Source: Catellatospora tritici | GTDB lineage: Bacteria > Actinomycetota > Actinomycetes > Mycobacteriales > Micromonosporaceae | Assembly: GCF_019083965.1 (NCBI RefSeq) | Contig: NZ_JAHRCY010000018.1 | Location: forward strand, 1 to 64,000 | Reading direction: 5' to 3' | DNA length: 64,000 nt | Shown: one piece after another, positions 32,135 to 41,030 of the stretch | Numbering within the stretch: position 1 is the stretch's first letter | How the letters are laid out: every line of letters starts with the position of its first letter | The notes under the pieces: generated by a model | Told to the model about the DNA's origin: nothing | Database searches by the model: none | The model's input: the letters and a program-made list of their open reading frames with translations, nothing else | Translations under genes and position numbers: made by a program

Positions 32135-33952
32135 GTGGAGCCGCGGGACGAACGGGACGGGCGCTACCTGCCCATCTCGGAGCACGGCATGATCGGCGAC
32201 ATGCGCAGCGTGGCGCTGGTCGGCGTGGACGGCACCATCGACTGGTACTGCTGCCCGACCTTCGACGCACCCAGCGTCTTCGCCGCGATCCTCGACGCGG
32301 ACCGGGGCGGGGCGTTCCGGCTGGCGGCCACGGTGCCGGCGCGTACCAAGCAGTTCTACTTCCCCGACACCAACGTGTTGATCACCCGCTTCTACGCCGC
32401 CGACGGCGTCGGGGAGATCCAGGACTTCATGCCGATCCTGGGCGACTCCACCGAGGCGGACCGGCACCGCCTGATCCGCCGGGTGCTGTGCGTACGCGGC
32501 ACCATGCCGTTCTCGGCCGTGGTGGCGCCCCGGTTCGACTACGGCCGCTCACCGCACACGATCCGGCGGCAGGACGGCCTGCTGGTGTTCGAGTGCCCGC
32601 AGCTCAAGCTCGCGTTGACCGCCAGCGTCCCGGTCGTCGACGACGGCTGCGACGTGCGCGCCGAGTTCAGCCTGACCGAGGGCGAGGCGGCGGTCTTCGC
32701 CCTGGACCGCGTCGATGGCGCGGTCGCCCCGCGTGACTGCCCGGTGCACGAGGCGGCCGAGCAGTTCGAGCAGACGGTCTGCTACTGGCGCCGCTGGCTG
32801 AGCCAGTCCCGCTACCGGGGCCGTTGGCGGGAGATGGTGCACCGCAGCGCGCTCACGCTCAAGCTGCTGACGTACGCCCCGACCGGCGCGATCGTGGCCG
32901 GGCCGACCACCAGCCTGCCCGAGCAGATCGGCGGCGAGCGCAACTGGGACTACCGCTACGTCTGGATCCGCGACGCCGGGTTCTGCGTGTACGCGATGCT
33001 GCGGCTCGGCTTCACCGGCGAGGCGACCGCGTTCATGGACTTCCTGTCCCGGCACGTCAGCCTGCGCGACGGCGACCAGGCCCCGCTGCAGATCATGTAC
33101 GGCATCGACGGCCGTACCGAGCTGCCCGAGCAGGAGCTGCCGAACCTGGAGGGCTACCGCGGCTCCGCCCCGGTCCGTATCGGCAACGCCGCCGTCGACC
33201 AGCTCCAGCTGGACATCTACGGTGCGCTCATCGACTCGATCTACCTGTACGACAAGTGGGTGCAGCCGATCTCCAGCGACCGCTGGGAGGAGGTGCACGA
33301 CCTGGTGGACTGGGTCTGCGAGCACTGGGACACCCCCGACGAGGGCATCTGGGAGACGCGCGGCGGCCGCAAGAACTTCCTCTTCTCGCGGCTGATGTGC
33401 TGGGTCGCCATCGAGCGGGCCATGCGCATGGCCAACCGGCGCGGCCTGCCCGCCGACCTGCGCCGCTGGCGCGAGGCCCGGGACGCGGTCTACCACTGGA
33501 TCATGAAGAAGGGCTGGTCGCCGGAGCGCGGCGCGTTCACCCAGCACGAGGGCGAGGACGTGCTGGACGCCTCGGTGCTGATGATGCCGATGATGAAGTT
33601 CATCGCGCCCACCGATCCGCGCTGGTTGTCCACGCTGGACGCGCTCACCGCCGACCTGGTCTCCGACTCGCTGGTCTACCGGTACGACCCGAAGGTCAGC
33701 CCGGACGGCCTGCGCGGCGACGAGGGCACCTTCTCGATCTGCTCGTTCTGGTACGTCGAGGCCCTCACCCGGGCCGGGCGCCTGGACGACGCGCAGCTGG
33801 CTTTCGGGAAAATGCTCACTTACGCCAACCACGTCGGCCTGTTCGCCGAGCAGATCGGCCAGACCGGCGAGCAGCTGGGCAACTTCCCGCAGGCCTTCAC
33901 CCATCTGGCCCTCATCAGCGCCGCCTTCAACCTCGACCGCGCCCTGGGCTGA
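32135..33952 (+). CDS. glycoside hydrolase family 15 protein, glucoamylase/trehalase-like
   Basis: 605 residues, full length for bacterial cytoplasmic GH15. An N-terminal beta-sandwich (ISEHGMIGDMRSVALVGVDGTIDWYC) leads to an (alpha/alpha)6 barrel with ERNWDYRYVWIRDAGF and the acidic segments GDEGTFSICSFWYVEAL near the C-terminus, where the catalytic Glu residues lie. Actinobacterial members of this shape include trehalases; glucoamylase activity is the alternative. No signal peptide. Confidence 0.9.
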   Translation: MEPRDERDGRYLPISEHGMIGDMRSVALVGVDGTIDWYCCPTFDAPSVFAAILDADRGGAFRLAATVPARTKQFYFPDTNVLITRFYAADGVGEIQDFMPILGDSTEADRHRLIRRVLCVRGTMPFSAVVAPRFDYGRSPHTIRRQDGLLVFECPQLKLALTASVPVVDDGCDVRAEFSLTEGEAAVFALDRVDGAVAPRDCPVHEAAEQFEQTVCYWRRWLSQSRYRGRWREMVHRSALTLKLLTYAPTGAIVAGPTTSLPEQIGGERNWDYRYVWIRDAGFCVYAMLRLGFTGEATAFMDFLSRHVSLRDGDQAPLQIMYGIDGRTELPEQELPNLEGYRGSAPVRIGNAAVDQLQLDIYGALIDSIYLYDKWVQPISSDRWEEVHDLVDWVCEHWDTPDEGIWETRGGRKNFLFSRLMCWVAIERAMRMANRRGLPADLRRWREARDAVYHWIMKKGWSPERGAFTQHEGEDVLDASVLMMPMMKFIAPTDPRWLSTLDALTADLVSDSLVYRYDPKVSPDGLRGDEGTFSICSFWYVEALTRAGRLDDAQLAFGKMLTYANHVGLFAEQIGQTGEQLGNFPQAFTHLALISAAFNLDRALG

Positions 33953-34011
33953 CGGCATGTCGACGTCGTCCCGGACGGTGAGCCAAGACCCCGGGAGCCT
34001 CGATCGGTTGC

Positions 34012-34017
34012 TAGGCT
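34012..34017 (+). promoter_or_regulatory. -10 box of the riboswitch-glyA transcript
   Basis: TAGGCT ends about six bases upstream of the first conserved riboswitch base, so transcription should begin near 34024. Confidence 0.5.
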
Positions 34018-34020
34018 CGT

Positions 34021-34107
34021 CGTGGGCCGTGACTGGCGCGCTGGGATGGGATCGACCATCGGGAAGCGGCCCCGTCATCGTGACGCTGTGCCGTGCGCCT
34101 GGGCCCC
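34021..34107 (+). ncRNA. ZTP (pfl) riboswitch upstream of glyA
   Basis: The conserved parts of the pfl motif are present in order: GACTGGCG (34031-34038), the ACCA..GGGAAGCG block (34055-34067), a variable linker, and CCG-GCGCCTGGGC (34091-34104), in which CGCC pairs with the first GGCG to form the pseudoknot. Binding of ZTP/ZMP signals a shortage of 10-formyl-tetrahydrofolate and switches on one-carbon genes such as glyA. The aptamer is followed by the ribosome binding site AAGGAGG (34121-34127). The switch is likely to act on that site or by termination; I cannot tell which. Confidence 0.88.
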
Positions 34108-34134
34108 CTTCCGCATCGCCAAGGAGGTCCGGCC

Positions 34135-35577
34135 ATGTCCGGTGAGCTGTCGAACGAGTCCCAGGCCTTCCGCTACGCGCTGGAGGCCGTGCGCGCGGTG
34201 GAGCCCGCCGTCGCCGCCGCGATCGGCCAGGAGCTGGCCGACCAGCGCGAGTCGCTCAAGCTGATCGCCAGTGAGAACTACGCGTCGCCGGCGGTGCTGC
34301 TGGCGATGGGCAACTGGTTCAGCGACAAGTACGCCGAGGGCACCGTGGGCCGCCGCTTCTACGCGGGCTGCCGCAACGTCGACACGGTCGAGGCGTTGGC
34401 GTCGCAGCACGCCAAGGAGCTGTTCGGGGCGCAGCACGCGTACGTGCAGCCGCACTCGGGCATCGACGCGAACCTGGTGGCGTTCTGGGCGATCCTGGCG
34501 TCGCGGGTGGAGAGCCCGGCGCTGGAGAAGGCGCAGGTGCGCCACGTCAACGACCTGACCGAGGCGGACTGGTTCAACCTGCGCCGCGAGCTGGGCGACC
34601 AGCGGATGCTGGGCATGTCGCTGGACGCGGGCGGCCACCTGACCCACGGCTTCCGCCCCAACATCTCCGGCAAGATGTTCGAGCAGCGCAGCTACGGCAC
34701 CGACCCGGCCACCGGCCTGATCGACTACGCGGCGCTGCGGGAGACGGCCCGGGAGTTCCGGCCGCTGATCATCGTCGCGGGCTACTCGGCGTACCCCCGG
34801 CTGGTGAACTTCGCGACCATGCGCGAGATCGCCGACGAGGTCGGCGCGACCCTGATGGTCGACATGGCCCACTTCGCGGGCCTGGTCGCGGGCAAGGTGC
34901 TGACCGGCGACTTCGACCCGATCCCGCACGCGCAGATCGTCACCACCACCACCCACAAGTCGCTGCGCGGCCCGCGCGGCGGCATGGTCCTGTGCCAGTC
35001 GGAGCTGGCCGACCAGGTCGATCGGGGCTGCCCGATGGTGCTCGGCGGCCCGCTGCCACACGTGATGGCGGCCAAGGCGGTGGCGTTGGCCGAGGCCAAG
35101 CGGCCGGAGTTCCGCGACTACGCCCAGCGCATCGTGGACAACTCGAAGGCGCTGGCCGAGGGGCTGCTCAAGCGCGGCGCGACGCTGGTGACCGGCGGCA
35201 CCGACAACCACCTGGTGCTGCTGGATGTCTCGTCGTACGGCCTGACCGGCCGCCAGGCCGAGTCGGCGCTGCTGGACTCGGGCATCGTCACCAACCGCAA
35301 CGCGGTGCCGCAGGACCGCAACGGCGCCTGGTACACCTCCGGCATCCGGCTGGGCACCCCGGCGCTGACCACCCGCGGGCTCGGCACCGCCGAGATGGAG
35401 CAGGTCGCCGACCTGATCCACACCGTGCTGTCGCAGACGACGCAGGCCGCGGGCGCCGACGGCAAGGTCTCGCTGGCGCAGTACCGGCTGGCCGACGGCG
35501 TCGCCGACACGGTTTCCCGCCGCGCCGCCGACCTGCTGTCCGGCCACCCGCTCTACCCGACCGTCGACCTGGGCTGA
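34135..35577 (+). CDS. glyA: serine hydroxymethyltransferase
   Basis: 480 residues, about 50 longer than most bacterial GlyA, as in some actinobacterial forms. It interconverts serine and glycine with tetrahydrofolate. Visible are LIASENYASPAVL, the YAEGTVGRRFYAGC loop, DMAHFAGLVAGK and the pyridoxal phosphate lysine in TTTTHKSLRGPRGG. A segment of about 45 residues around ASRVESPALEKAQVRHVNDL is the extra part. The ATG at 34135 follows AAGGAGG; the upstream extension lies inside the riboswitch region. Confidence 0.96.
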   Translation: MSGELSNESQAFRYALEAVRAVEPAVAAAIGQELADQRESLKLIASENYASPAVLLAMGNWFSDKYAEGTVGRRFYAGCRNVDTVEALASQHAKELFGAQHAYVQPHSGIDANLVAFWAILASRVESPALEKAQVRHVNDLTEADWFNLRRELGDQRMLGMSLDAGGHLTHGFRPNISGKMFEQRSYGTDPATGLIDYAALRETAREFRPLIIVAGYSAYPRLVNFATMREIADEVGATLMVDMAHFAGLVAGKVLTGDFDPIPHAQIVTTTTHKSLRGPRGGMVLCQSELADQVDRGCPMVLGGPLPHVMAAKAVALAEAKRPEFRDYAQRIVDNSKALAEGLLKRGATLVTGGTDNHLVLLDVSSYGLTGRQAESALLDSGIVTNRNAVPQDRNGAWYTSGIRLGTPALTTRGLGTAEMEQVADLIHTVLSQTTQAAGADGKVSLAQYRLADGVADTVSRRAADLLSGHPLYPTVDLG

Positions 35578-35594
35578 CCCGACCCGCACGACAG

Positions 35595-35627
35595 GACGGC
35601 CGCTGGGGCACCGCCCCGGCGGCCGTC
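35595..35627 (+). terminator. terminator of glyA
   Basis: GACGGCCGC (35595-35603) pairs with GCGGCCGTC (35619-35627), and an inner GGGG/CCCC pairing extends the stem. It lies 18 bp after the glyA stop. Confidence 0.75.
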
Positions 35628-35679
35628 TCACGTTCCGGACGGGACTGCGGCGGTCGATGTCTGGTGGCACACTGTGTCG

Positions 35680-36099
35680 ATGCGAGAACTGTCGATGGGT
35701 CCGGATCGGACCGCCGCGCAGCCGCAGGAGCGGGCCGGGCGCGGTTGGCTGGTGCGCGGGCTGCTCGTCGCGCTGGGCTGGTACGTGTTGGCGCTGGGTT
35801 GGTACGCCTACGACGACATCACGGCCGGACACGATGACGGCTGCTTCTCCATCTGTTTCTTCCCCGACCGCCGCCTGATGTGGCAGCTGGTCTTCGGGGC
35901 CACCGTGCTGGTGCTGGCCGTCGCGGTGGTGCCGCTGCTGCTGGCCGCGCTGCGCCTGCTGCACCACTGGCTGCGCTCCAGTGTGGTGGCCGGGACCGTG
36001 GCGGCGCTGATGGGCTTCGCGCCGCTGCTGTTCGGCGTGATCACCGTCGTGATGGTGATCTACCTGCTGGACCGGGGCGGCGTCATCCACATGAGTTGA
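35680..36099 (+). CDS. hypothetical small membrane protein
   Basis: About 139 residues with three membrane segments (about 22-42, 66-88 and 97-120) and a cysteine pair (GCFSICFFPD) in the first outer loop. The start is uncertain: GTG 35674, ATG 35680 and ATG 35695 are all in frame. I choose 35680 because the six-base spacing from CACACT matches other leaderless genes here. No family recognised. Confidence 0.6.
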   Translation: MRELSMGPDRTAAQPQERAGRGWLVRGLLVALGWYVLALGWYAYDDITAGHDDGCFSICFFPDRRLMWQLVFGATVLVLAVAVVPLLLAALRLLHHWLRSSVVAGTVAALMGFAPLLFGVITVVMVIYLLDRGGVIHMS

Positions 36100-36155
36100 G
36101 CCGGTGGTCGACCCTTCGGTCGGCCACCGGCCCAGGTGTTGCGGTGCTTGGAACG

Positions 36156-38933
36156 TCAACCCTTGTTGGCCGCCTGCGGGCGCGGGCCCGCGGCCACCAT
36201 CGAGATCTTGTCGTTCAGGTCGGCGCCGACGAACGGGTGGTCGCCCGGCCCGAAGTACCGGCACAGCCCCAGCTCGACCACGGTGTTCTTGCCGCTGGAC
36301 TGCTCGCAGGCGACCGCGCGCCAGCCCGGGTTCACCCGCAGCGACGTGACCTTGTCGTTGCCGACCTTGCCGAGCTGATCCAGCGCCGCCTCGTAGAGGC
36401 CGTTGCCGTACGTGGTGCTGCTGCCCTTCAGGTCGCGGTCCTGGTAGGCGACGGTGCCGTCGCCGGTGCCGGGTCCGGCGTACACGGCCAGCAGCGACAC
36501 CGCGTCGTCCAGGTCGGTTCCGGCGAGGTTGTGCTCACCGGCCGGGAACGAACGGCAGCGACCCAGGTTGGCCGTGCCCGCTCCGGTGGTGCCGTCGTTG
36601 GCGCAGGCCACCGCGTGGAAACCGGGCTCCACCCGCAGCGTGGTGAGCGCGTTGTCGCCGACGGCCTTGAGCTCGCCGCGGCTGCCCTCGTACACCCCGG
36701 GTTCGAAGCTCTGCTCGTCGCCCTTGGCCCCGGCCTGCCCGAACGCGGTCACCGGCGGGCCGACGATGCCGACCAGTGAGATCTTTCCGGCCAGGTCGCC
36801 CAGCTGCTTGTACGTGCCGCTGTCGAAGATGCGGCAGGTGCCCAGCCCGGCGGTACCGGTGCGGTCCTTGTCGCAGGCGAGGGCTCGGTAGCCGGGGTTG
36901 ACCTTCAGCGAGTTGATCGGCGCGCTGTCGCCGCCGTCGAGCTCGCCCGCGACCGACTCGTACATGCCGGTGCCCAGGGTCTGCGCCGGGTCGCCGAGGT
37001 CGGTGTCGCGGTAGCCGACCACGCCGCGCCCCGCCTCCGGTCCGCTGAACACCGCGACCAGCGAGGCCTGGTCGTTGAGTTCCGCCAGCGCCGGGTGCTC
37101 GCCCGGCCCGAAGTAGCGGCAGGTGCCCAGGCCGGTCGGGGCGGCCGCGCCGCCGGTGCAGACCAGGGCCCGGTAGCCACCCGCGACCTTGAGCGAGCTG
37201 GCGCTGTCGTCCTCGACGTCGCCGAAGCCGGTGCCGGTACCGTCGAAGATGCCGGTGCCCAGCTTCTTCGAGTCGCCCCGGAACGAGCTGTCGGAGTAGA
37301 GGGTGACCGGCGAGGTCGAGGCCTTCTGTGCGTACCGGATGCGGTAGATCTTGGCGCCGCTGTCGGTGGCGGCGCCGCTCTTGGGGTACAGGCCGGTGAA
37401 GTAGAGCCCGTCCGGCCCCGGGGCCAGGCCCGCGACGCTGGTCTTGCCGCTGCCGGTGTACTGGACCAGGGTCTTGGGGTCGTCGACCTTGCCGTCCTTG
37501 TCGAACTCGAACTCCACGATCCGCTTGCCGCGGCTCTGCGGGCCCGAGGCCCAGGTCGGGCCGCTGAGGGTGACGAACGCGTGGCCGTACTTGCCCTGCG
37601 GGAAGCCCGCCGCGTGGAAGACGCTGGGCTCGGTGAACGCCACGTTGACCGGGCCCTGGGTGGTCTTCCAGTTGTAGAGGGCGTTCTTCGTCATGCCGCT
37701 GGCGCCGCCGCTCCAGTGGTAGTCGCCGCCCTTGGTGACCCGGGCGAACCGGTCGTTGGACGACGGTCCGTTCTCGACCTCGTAGTGCTGGCCGTCGGCG
37801 ACCCGCCAGGCCCCGCCGAACGGGTTGCGCAGGCCGTACGCCCAAACGTAGCTGCGCGCCTCGTCGGGCTCCTTCGCGTCGTAGAACGGGTTGTCGGCGG
37901 GCGCGGTGCCGTCGAGGTTCATCCGCAGCACCTTGCCGCGGAACGAGTCGAGGTCCTTGGCGGTGCTCGAGTCCATGCCGTCGCCCAGGTGCACGTAGAG
38001 CTTGCCGTCGGGCCCGATGGTCAGGTTCGAGATCTGGTGCGAGGCCGACTGCTCCTCGTCGTCCATCTTGATGACCGTGGTCTTCGTGGCCGCGGTGAGA
38101 CCGCCGTCGGTGCTGTGGAAGCGCACGATCTTCGGCAGCAGGTCGCCGTGGTCCTTGGAGATCATCGAGGCGAACACGTCGCCGCTCTTCGGGTCGACCA
38201 CGATGCCGGTCAGGCCCATCTCGCCGCTGCCCGGGAACTGGGCGCTGGGGTCGAAGTCCAGCAGGTCGTCGGCGTACGTGCTCTTCTTGAAGCCGCCGGT
38301 GAAGACACGGATGCGGCCGTACAGTTCGGTGACGTAGAACAGCGGCTTGTTCGGGTCGCCGTTCCAGTCGGGCACCATCGCGATGTTGACCGGCAGCTTC
38401 ATGTCGTCGCCCACCTCCTCGACGACGTACCCCGGCTCGGACACCTTCCAGTCGGACGCGCCGGGCAGCGGCTTCTTCTCCACGTCGGTGCGGAACCGGC
38501 GGCTGGAGTACGGGCCCCAGCCGCCGGTGGTGTCGCGGTGGCGCACCCGCAGCGTGTACGTCCGGTCCGGCGCGAGGTCGTGCCGGTCGGCGAAGGAGTG
38601 CTCGAACACGCCGTCGCCCAGGTGCACGTGCACCCGCCCGGTGCCGCTGACGCAGCCGGCGAACCAGACCCGCTCGCCGCTGGTCGGATTCTCGGTCCAG
38701 ATCTCCCAGTCGGTGCACAGGTGCGCGTCGCCGGCGTCGTTGTTCTGCATCGGCCGCGTTTCCATGTGCACGTCCGCACCGCTGACCAGCTTGCCTTCGG
38801 CGTCCGGCTCGGTGATGACGGGCGCGGCGGGCGCGACCGCCGCCTGCGCGGGCGCGGCGCCCGCGGCGCCAAGCAGCAGTACGGCTGACGCCAGCGCGGC
38901 GCCCACCACACCCATCCGTAGTCCATATCTCAT
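36156..38933 (-). CDS. secreted PQQ-type sugar dehydrogenase with four beta-gamma-crystallin-like repeats
   Basis: 925 residues. A signal peptide (cleavage near AQA-A, residue 31) is followed by a fibronectin-like segment (35-150), a six-bladed propeller of the glucose/sorbosone dehydrogenase type (about 160-550: NIAMVPDWN, TGIVVDP, SHQISNLTIGPDGKLYVHLGDG, RGKVLRMNLDGTAP) and four C-terminal repeats of about 95 residues. Each repeat carries the crystallin calcium motif (D/N)(D/N)xx(S/T)S, e.g. DDSASSL, GDNALTTL, NDKVTSL and NDQASL. Sugar oxidation with PQQ is known for the propeller family; calcium binding and wall retention by the tail are inferred. A paralogue with a different tail lies at 54631. 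Confidence 0.87.
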   Translation of the reverse strand: MRYGLRMGVVGAALASAVLLLGAAGAAPAQAAVAPAAPVITEPDAEGKLVSGADVHMETRPMQNNDAGDAHLCTDWEIWTENPTSGERVWFAGCVSGTGRVHVHLGDGVFEHSFADRHDLAPDRTYTLRVRHRDTTGGWGPYSSRRFRTDVEKKPLPGASDWKVSEPGYVVEEVGDDMKLPVNIAMVPDWNGDPNKPLFYVTELYGRIRVFTGGFKKSTYADDLLDFDPSAQFPGSGEMGLTGIVVDPKSGDVFASMISKDHGDLLPKIVRFHSTDGGLTAATKTTVIKMDDEEQSASHQISNLTIGPDGKLYVHLGDGMDSSTAKDLDSFRGKVLRMNLDGTAPADNPFYDAKEPDEARSYVWAYGLRNPFGGAWRVADGQHYEVENGPSSNDRFARVTKGGDYHWSGGASGMTKNALYNWKTTQGPVNVAFTEPSVFHAAGFPQGKYGHAFVTLSGPTWASGPQSRGKRIVEFEFDKDGKVDDPKTLVQYTGSGKTSVAGLAPGPDGLYFTGLYPKSGAATDSGAKIYRIRYAQKASTSPVTLYSDSSFRGDSKKLGTGIFDGTGTGFGDVEDDSASSLKVAGGYRALVCTGGAAAPTGLGTCRYFGPGEHPALAELNDQASLVAVFSGPEAGRGVVGYRDTDLGDPAQTLGTGMYESVAGELDGGDSAPINSLKVNPGYRALACDKDRTGTAGLGTCRIFDSGTYKQLGDLAGKISLVGIVGPPVTAFGQAGAKGDEQSFEPGVYEGSRGELKAVGDNALTTLRVEPGFHAVACANDGTTGAGTANLGRCRSFPAGEHNLAGTDLDDAVSLLAVYAGPGTGDGTVAYQDRDLKGSSTTYGNGLYEAALDQLGKVGNDKVTSLRVNPGWRAVACEQSSGKNTVVELGLCRYFGPGDHPFVGADLNDKISMVAAGPRPQAANKG

Positions 38934-39097
38934 GCGGAAAAAGCCCCCCGTGTGTCAACAAATGCGACAAACGAGGTCAGGCTACCCATATCAGACTCGA
39001 CGGCAGAGCGTACGCGCCGCGCCTCGAGCTGATCCGGAGGAAGAAGAGGGGGGACCAGCATGGGTGCGCCAAGCTGGTCCCACCGATACAGCGTGCG

Positions 39098-39808
39098 TCA
39101 GCGCGCCGGTGTCACACCCTTACCGGAGTCACCTGACCGGTGCGCCGACGGCACCGGCGACGGCGCCGGATGTGGTGATTTCTCCGGCTTCTTCGACGGC
39201 TCCGGAGTTGGCCGCTGGCCCCCGCCTGGACCGGACTGGGCCGCCAGCAGCTCGGTGCAGAACCCGGCCGGGTCGCGCCCGGCGGCGGCGAGCAGCTCCG
39301 CGTACGCCGGGTTCGTGGTCGCCTTGGCCTTGTTCGGGTCGGACAGGTAGGACCGGCACTGCCCGTGCACCTTCGCCGCGGCGGACGGCAGCGCCACCGG
39401 GGACGAACTCGGCGACGCCGACGGCGAACCGCCCGCTCCCGGTGCGGAGGGACCCCCCGCCGAGGCCGAGGCGACCGTCGGTGGGCTGGGCGGTGACGGT
39501 CGGAAGAACGGGCCGGGCAGCACTCCCGTGCTCGCGGCGAACGCGACGCCGCCGACCGCGGTCACCGCGAAGATCGCCGAGATCTTGAGCAGCATCGCCC
39601 GCCGCAGCGTGCCGCGTCGCCGACCCCGGGTGGCGGCGGCCGACTGCCGATACGCCGACATGGCCATGGCCAGCCCGGCCAGCTCGGACGCCTCGCCGGG
39701 CGCGGCAGCCTGGGACAGCACCCGGTGCAGCCGCGGGTGGGCAGCCGACGGCTCGCCGCCGAGCAGCCGCTCGGTGTCGTCGGGGTTCAGGGGAGGTCGC
39801 GCGCTCAT
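39098..39808 (-). CDS. anti-sigma-like membrane protein
   Basis: 236 residues: a cytoplasmic N-terminus of about 70 residues (DDTERLLGG, AAAPGEASELAGLAMAMSAYR) of the kind found beside SigE-type sigma factors, a membrane segment (about 78-98), then a Pro/Ser/Ala-rich outer part with CRSYLSDPNKAKATTNPAYAELLAAAGRD. The ATG at 39808 has GGAGATGAG upstream. It lies 34 bp downstream of the sigma gene and probably holds that factor inactive. This role is inferred from order and layout. Confidence 0.72.
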   Translation of the reverse strand: MSARPPLNPDDTERLLGGEPSAAHPRLHRVLSQAAAPGEASELAGLAMAMSAYRQSAAATRGRRRGTLRRAMLLKISAIFAVTAVGGVAFAASTGVLPGPFFRPSPPSPPTVASASAGGPSAPGAGGSPSASPSSSPVALPSAAAKVHGQCRSYLSDPNKAKATTNPAYAELLAAAGRDPAGFCTELLAAQSGPGGGQRPTPEPSKKPEKSPHPAPSPVPSAHRSGDSGKGVTPAR

Positions 39809-39842
39809 CTCATCTCCTTGAGCGTCCAACTCGCCGCAGCTG

Positions 39843-40421
39843 TCACGGCCGTGCCTGTGGGTCGGCCTCGCCCAGCAGTTCCGCCAGTCGGCGCAGGCCT
39901 CGGTGGGCGGCCATTCGCACGGCGCCCGAGCGCTTCCCGAGCACCTGCGCGGCGGCCTGCGCGTCCAGCCCGATGACCGCGCGCAGCAGCACCGCCTCTG
40001 CCTGGTCCGGCGGCAGCGAGGCGATCATCGCGAGCGCCCTGCCGGTGGTGATGATCTGCTCGGCGGAGGCGGCGGTGTCCTCCCGGCCGGCCAACTCGAC
40101 CAGATCCTCCACCGGCACCGGCTGAGCGGGGCGGCGCTGGTGGTGGCGCAGGTGGTCCATGGCCCGGTGCCGGGCGATGGTCGCAGCCCACCGGCGGAAC
40201 CCGGCCTCGTCGCCCCGGAACGTGTGCAGGTCGCGCACGATGTGCAGCCAGGTCTCCGAGGCCACGTCCTCCGCGTCCCCGCCCACCAGCAGTCGCAGGT
40301 AGCGCAGCAGGCCGGGCTGCAGTTCGGCGTACAGCCGGGCGAAGGCGGACTCGTCACCCCGGGCCGCGGCCTGCACAGCCGCCGAGAGGTCGGTCGCGGG
40401 ACGCGGCTGCACCTCGGTCAC
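39843..40421 (-). CDS. ECF-type RNA polymerase sigma factor
   Basis: 192 residues from the GTG at 40421, backed by GGAGAGGAGCG; an ATG at 40511 would add 30 residues. Region 2 (FARLYAELQPGLLRYLRLLVGGDAEDVASE as landmarks FARLY, LLRYL, AEDVASE) and region 4 (LPPDQAEAVLLRAVIGLDAQ, RSGAVRMAAHRGLRRL) are clear. It directs polymerase to stress or envelope promoters. The membrane partner follows in the same operon. Confidence 0.9.
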   Translation of the reverse strand: MTEVQPRPATDLSAAVQAAARGDESAFARLYAELQPGLLRYLRLLVGGDAEDVASETWLHIVRDLHTFRGDEAGFRRWAATIARHRAMDHLRHHQRRPAQPVPVEDLVELAGREDTAASAEQIITTGRALAMIASLPPDQAEAVLLRAVIGLDAQAAAQVLGKRSGAVRMAAHRGLRRLAELLGEADPQARP

Positions 40422-40641
40422 CGACCGCTCCTCTCCACCGAACTCGGAGCAATGATTGTGCACCGCGCCGGCGGCCGCGCGCGCACCCGTGCCGTCCGGC
40501 GAGGGATCCATCTCACGTCACAGTGACACTGCGTGGTCTCGCGACGCTTTACCTGCGGGGTGCGGGTGAGCGCGCCCGGTGGCCGCGGCGGGTCCCACGC
40601 GCAGCGGTCGTCACGAGGCGACGGCGAGGTCGAGCAGCAGC

Positions 40642-41028
40642 ATGAGCAGGCGTACGGGTCGCAACCGACCGGTGTTCGTCGACCGCACAGGGCGGCGGCG
40701 TCGGTTGTTCACCATCGCGGCGGCGACCGGTGGGGTGCTCCTCACCACCACACTGGGTGTCGTCGTGGCGGGCTTCTTCGGCGCTGCCAGCAGCCTGCCC
40801 GGCCTGCCGCAGCTCGGACCCGACCATCCGCCGGCCGCGGAGACGGTCAGCCCGGAGCCGGTGCCCTCCACACCGGCACCCGAACCGACGCGTCAGACGG
40901 TGCCCTCACCCGCCCCCACCGCCTCGGCCGCGCCGACCACCGGACCCGCGCGGCCGACGCCATCCGCGTCCACGGTCACGCACGGCAACCGGCCGTCCGC
41001 GCGACCCACCCCCTCGAAGAAGAAGTAG
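40642..41028 (+). CDS. small membrane-anchored proline-rich protein
   Basis: 128 residues: a basic N-terminus, one membrane segment (about 24-46) and a Pro/Thr/Ser-rich outer tail ending in KKK. Its stop is two bases before the start of the deacetylase/glycosyltransferase gene, so the two are co-expressed. The tail could reach into the wall. No family recognised. The ATG at 40642 is the first credible start after the GC-rich leader. Confidence 0.65.
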   Translation: MSRRTGRNRPVFVDRTGRRRRLFTIAAATGGVLLTTTLGVVVAGFFGAASSLPGLPQLGPDHPPAAETVSPEPVPSTPAPEPTRQTVPSPAPTASAAPTTGPARPTPSASTVTHGNRPSARPTPSKKK

Positions 41029-41030
41029 CG

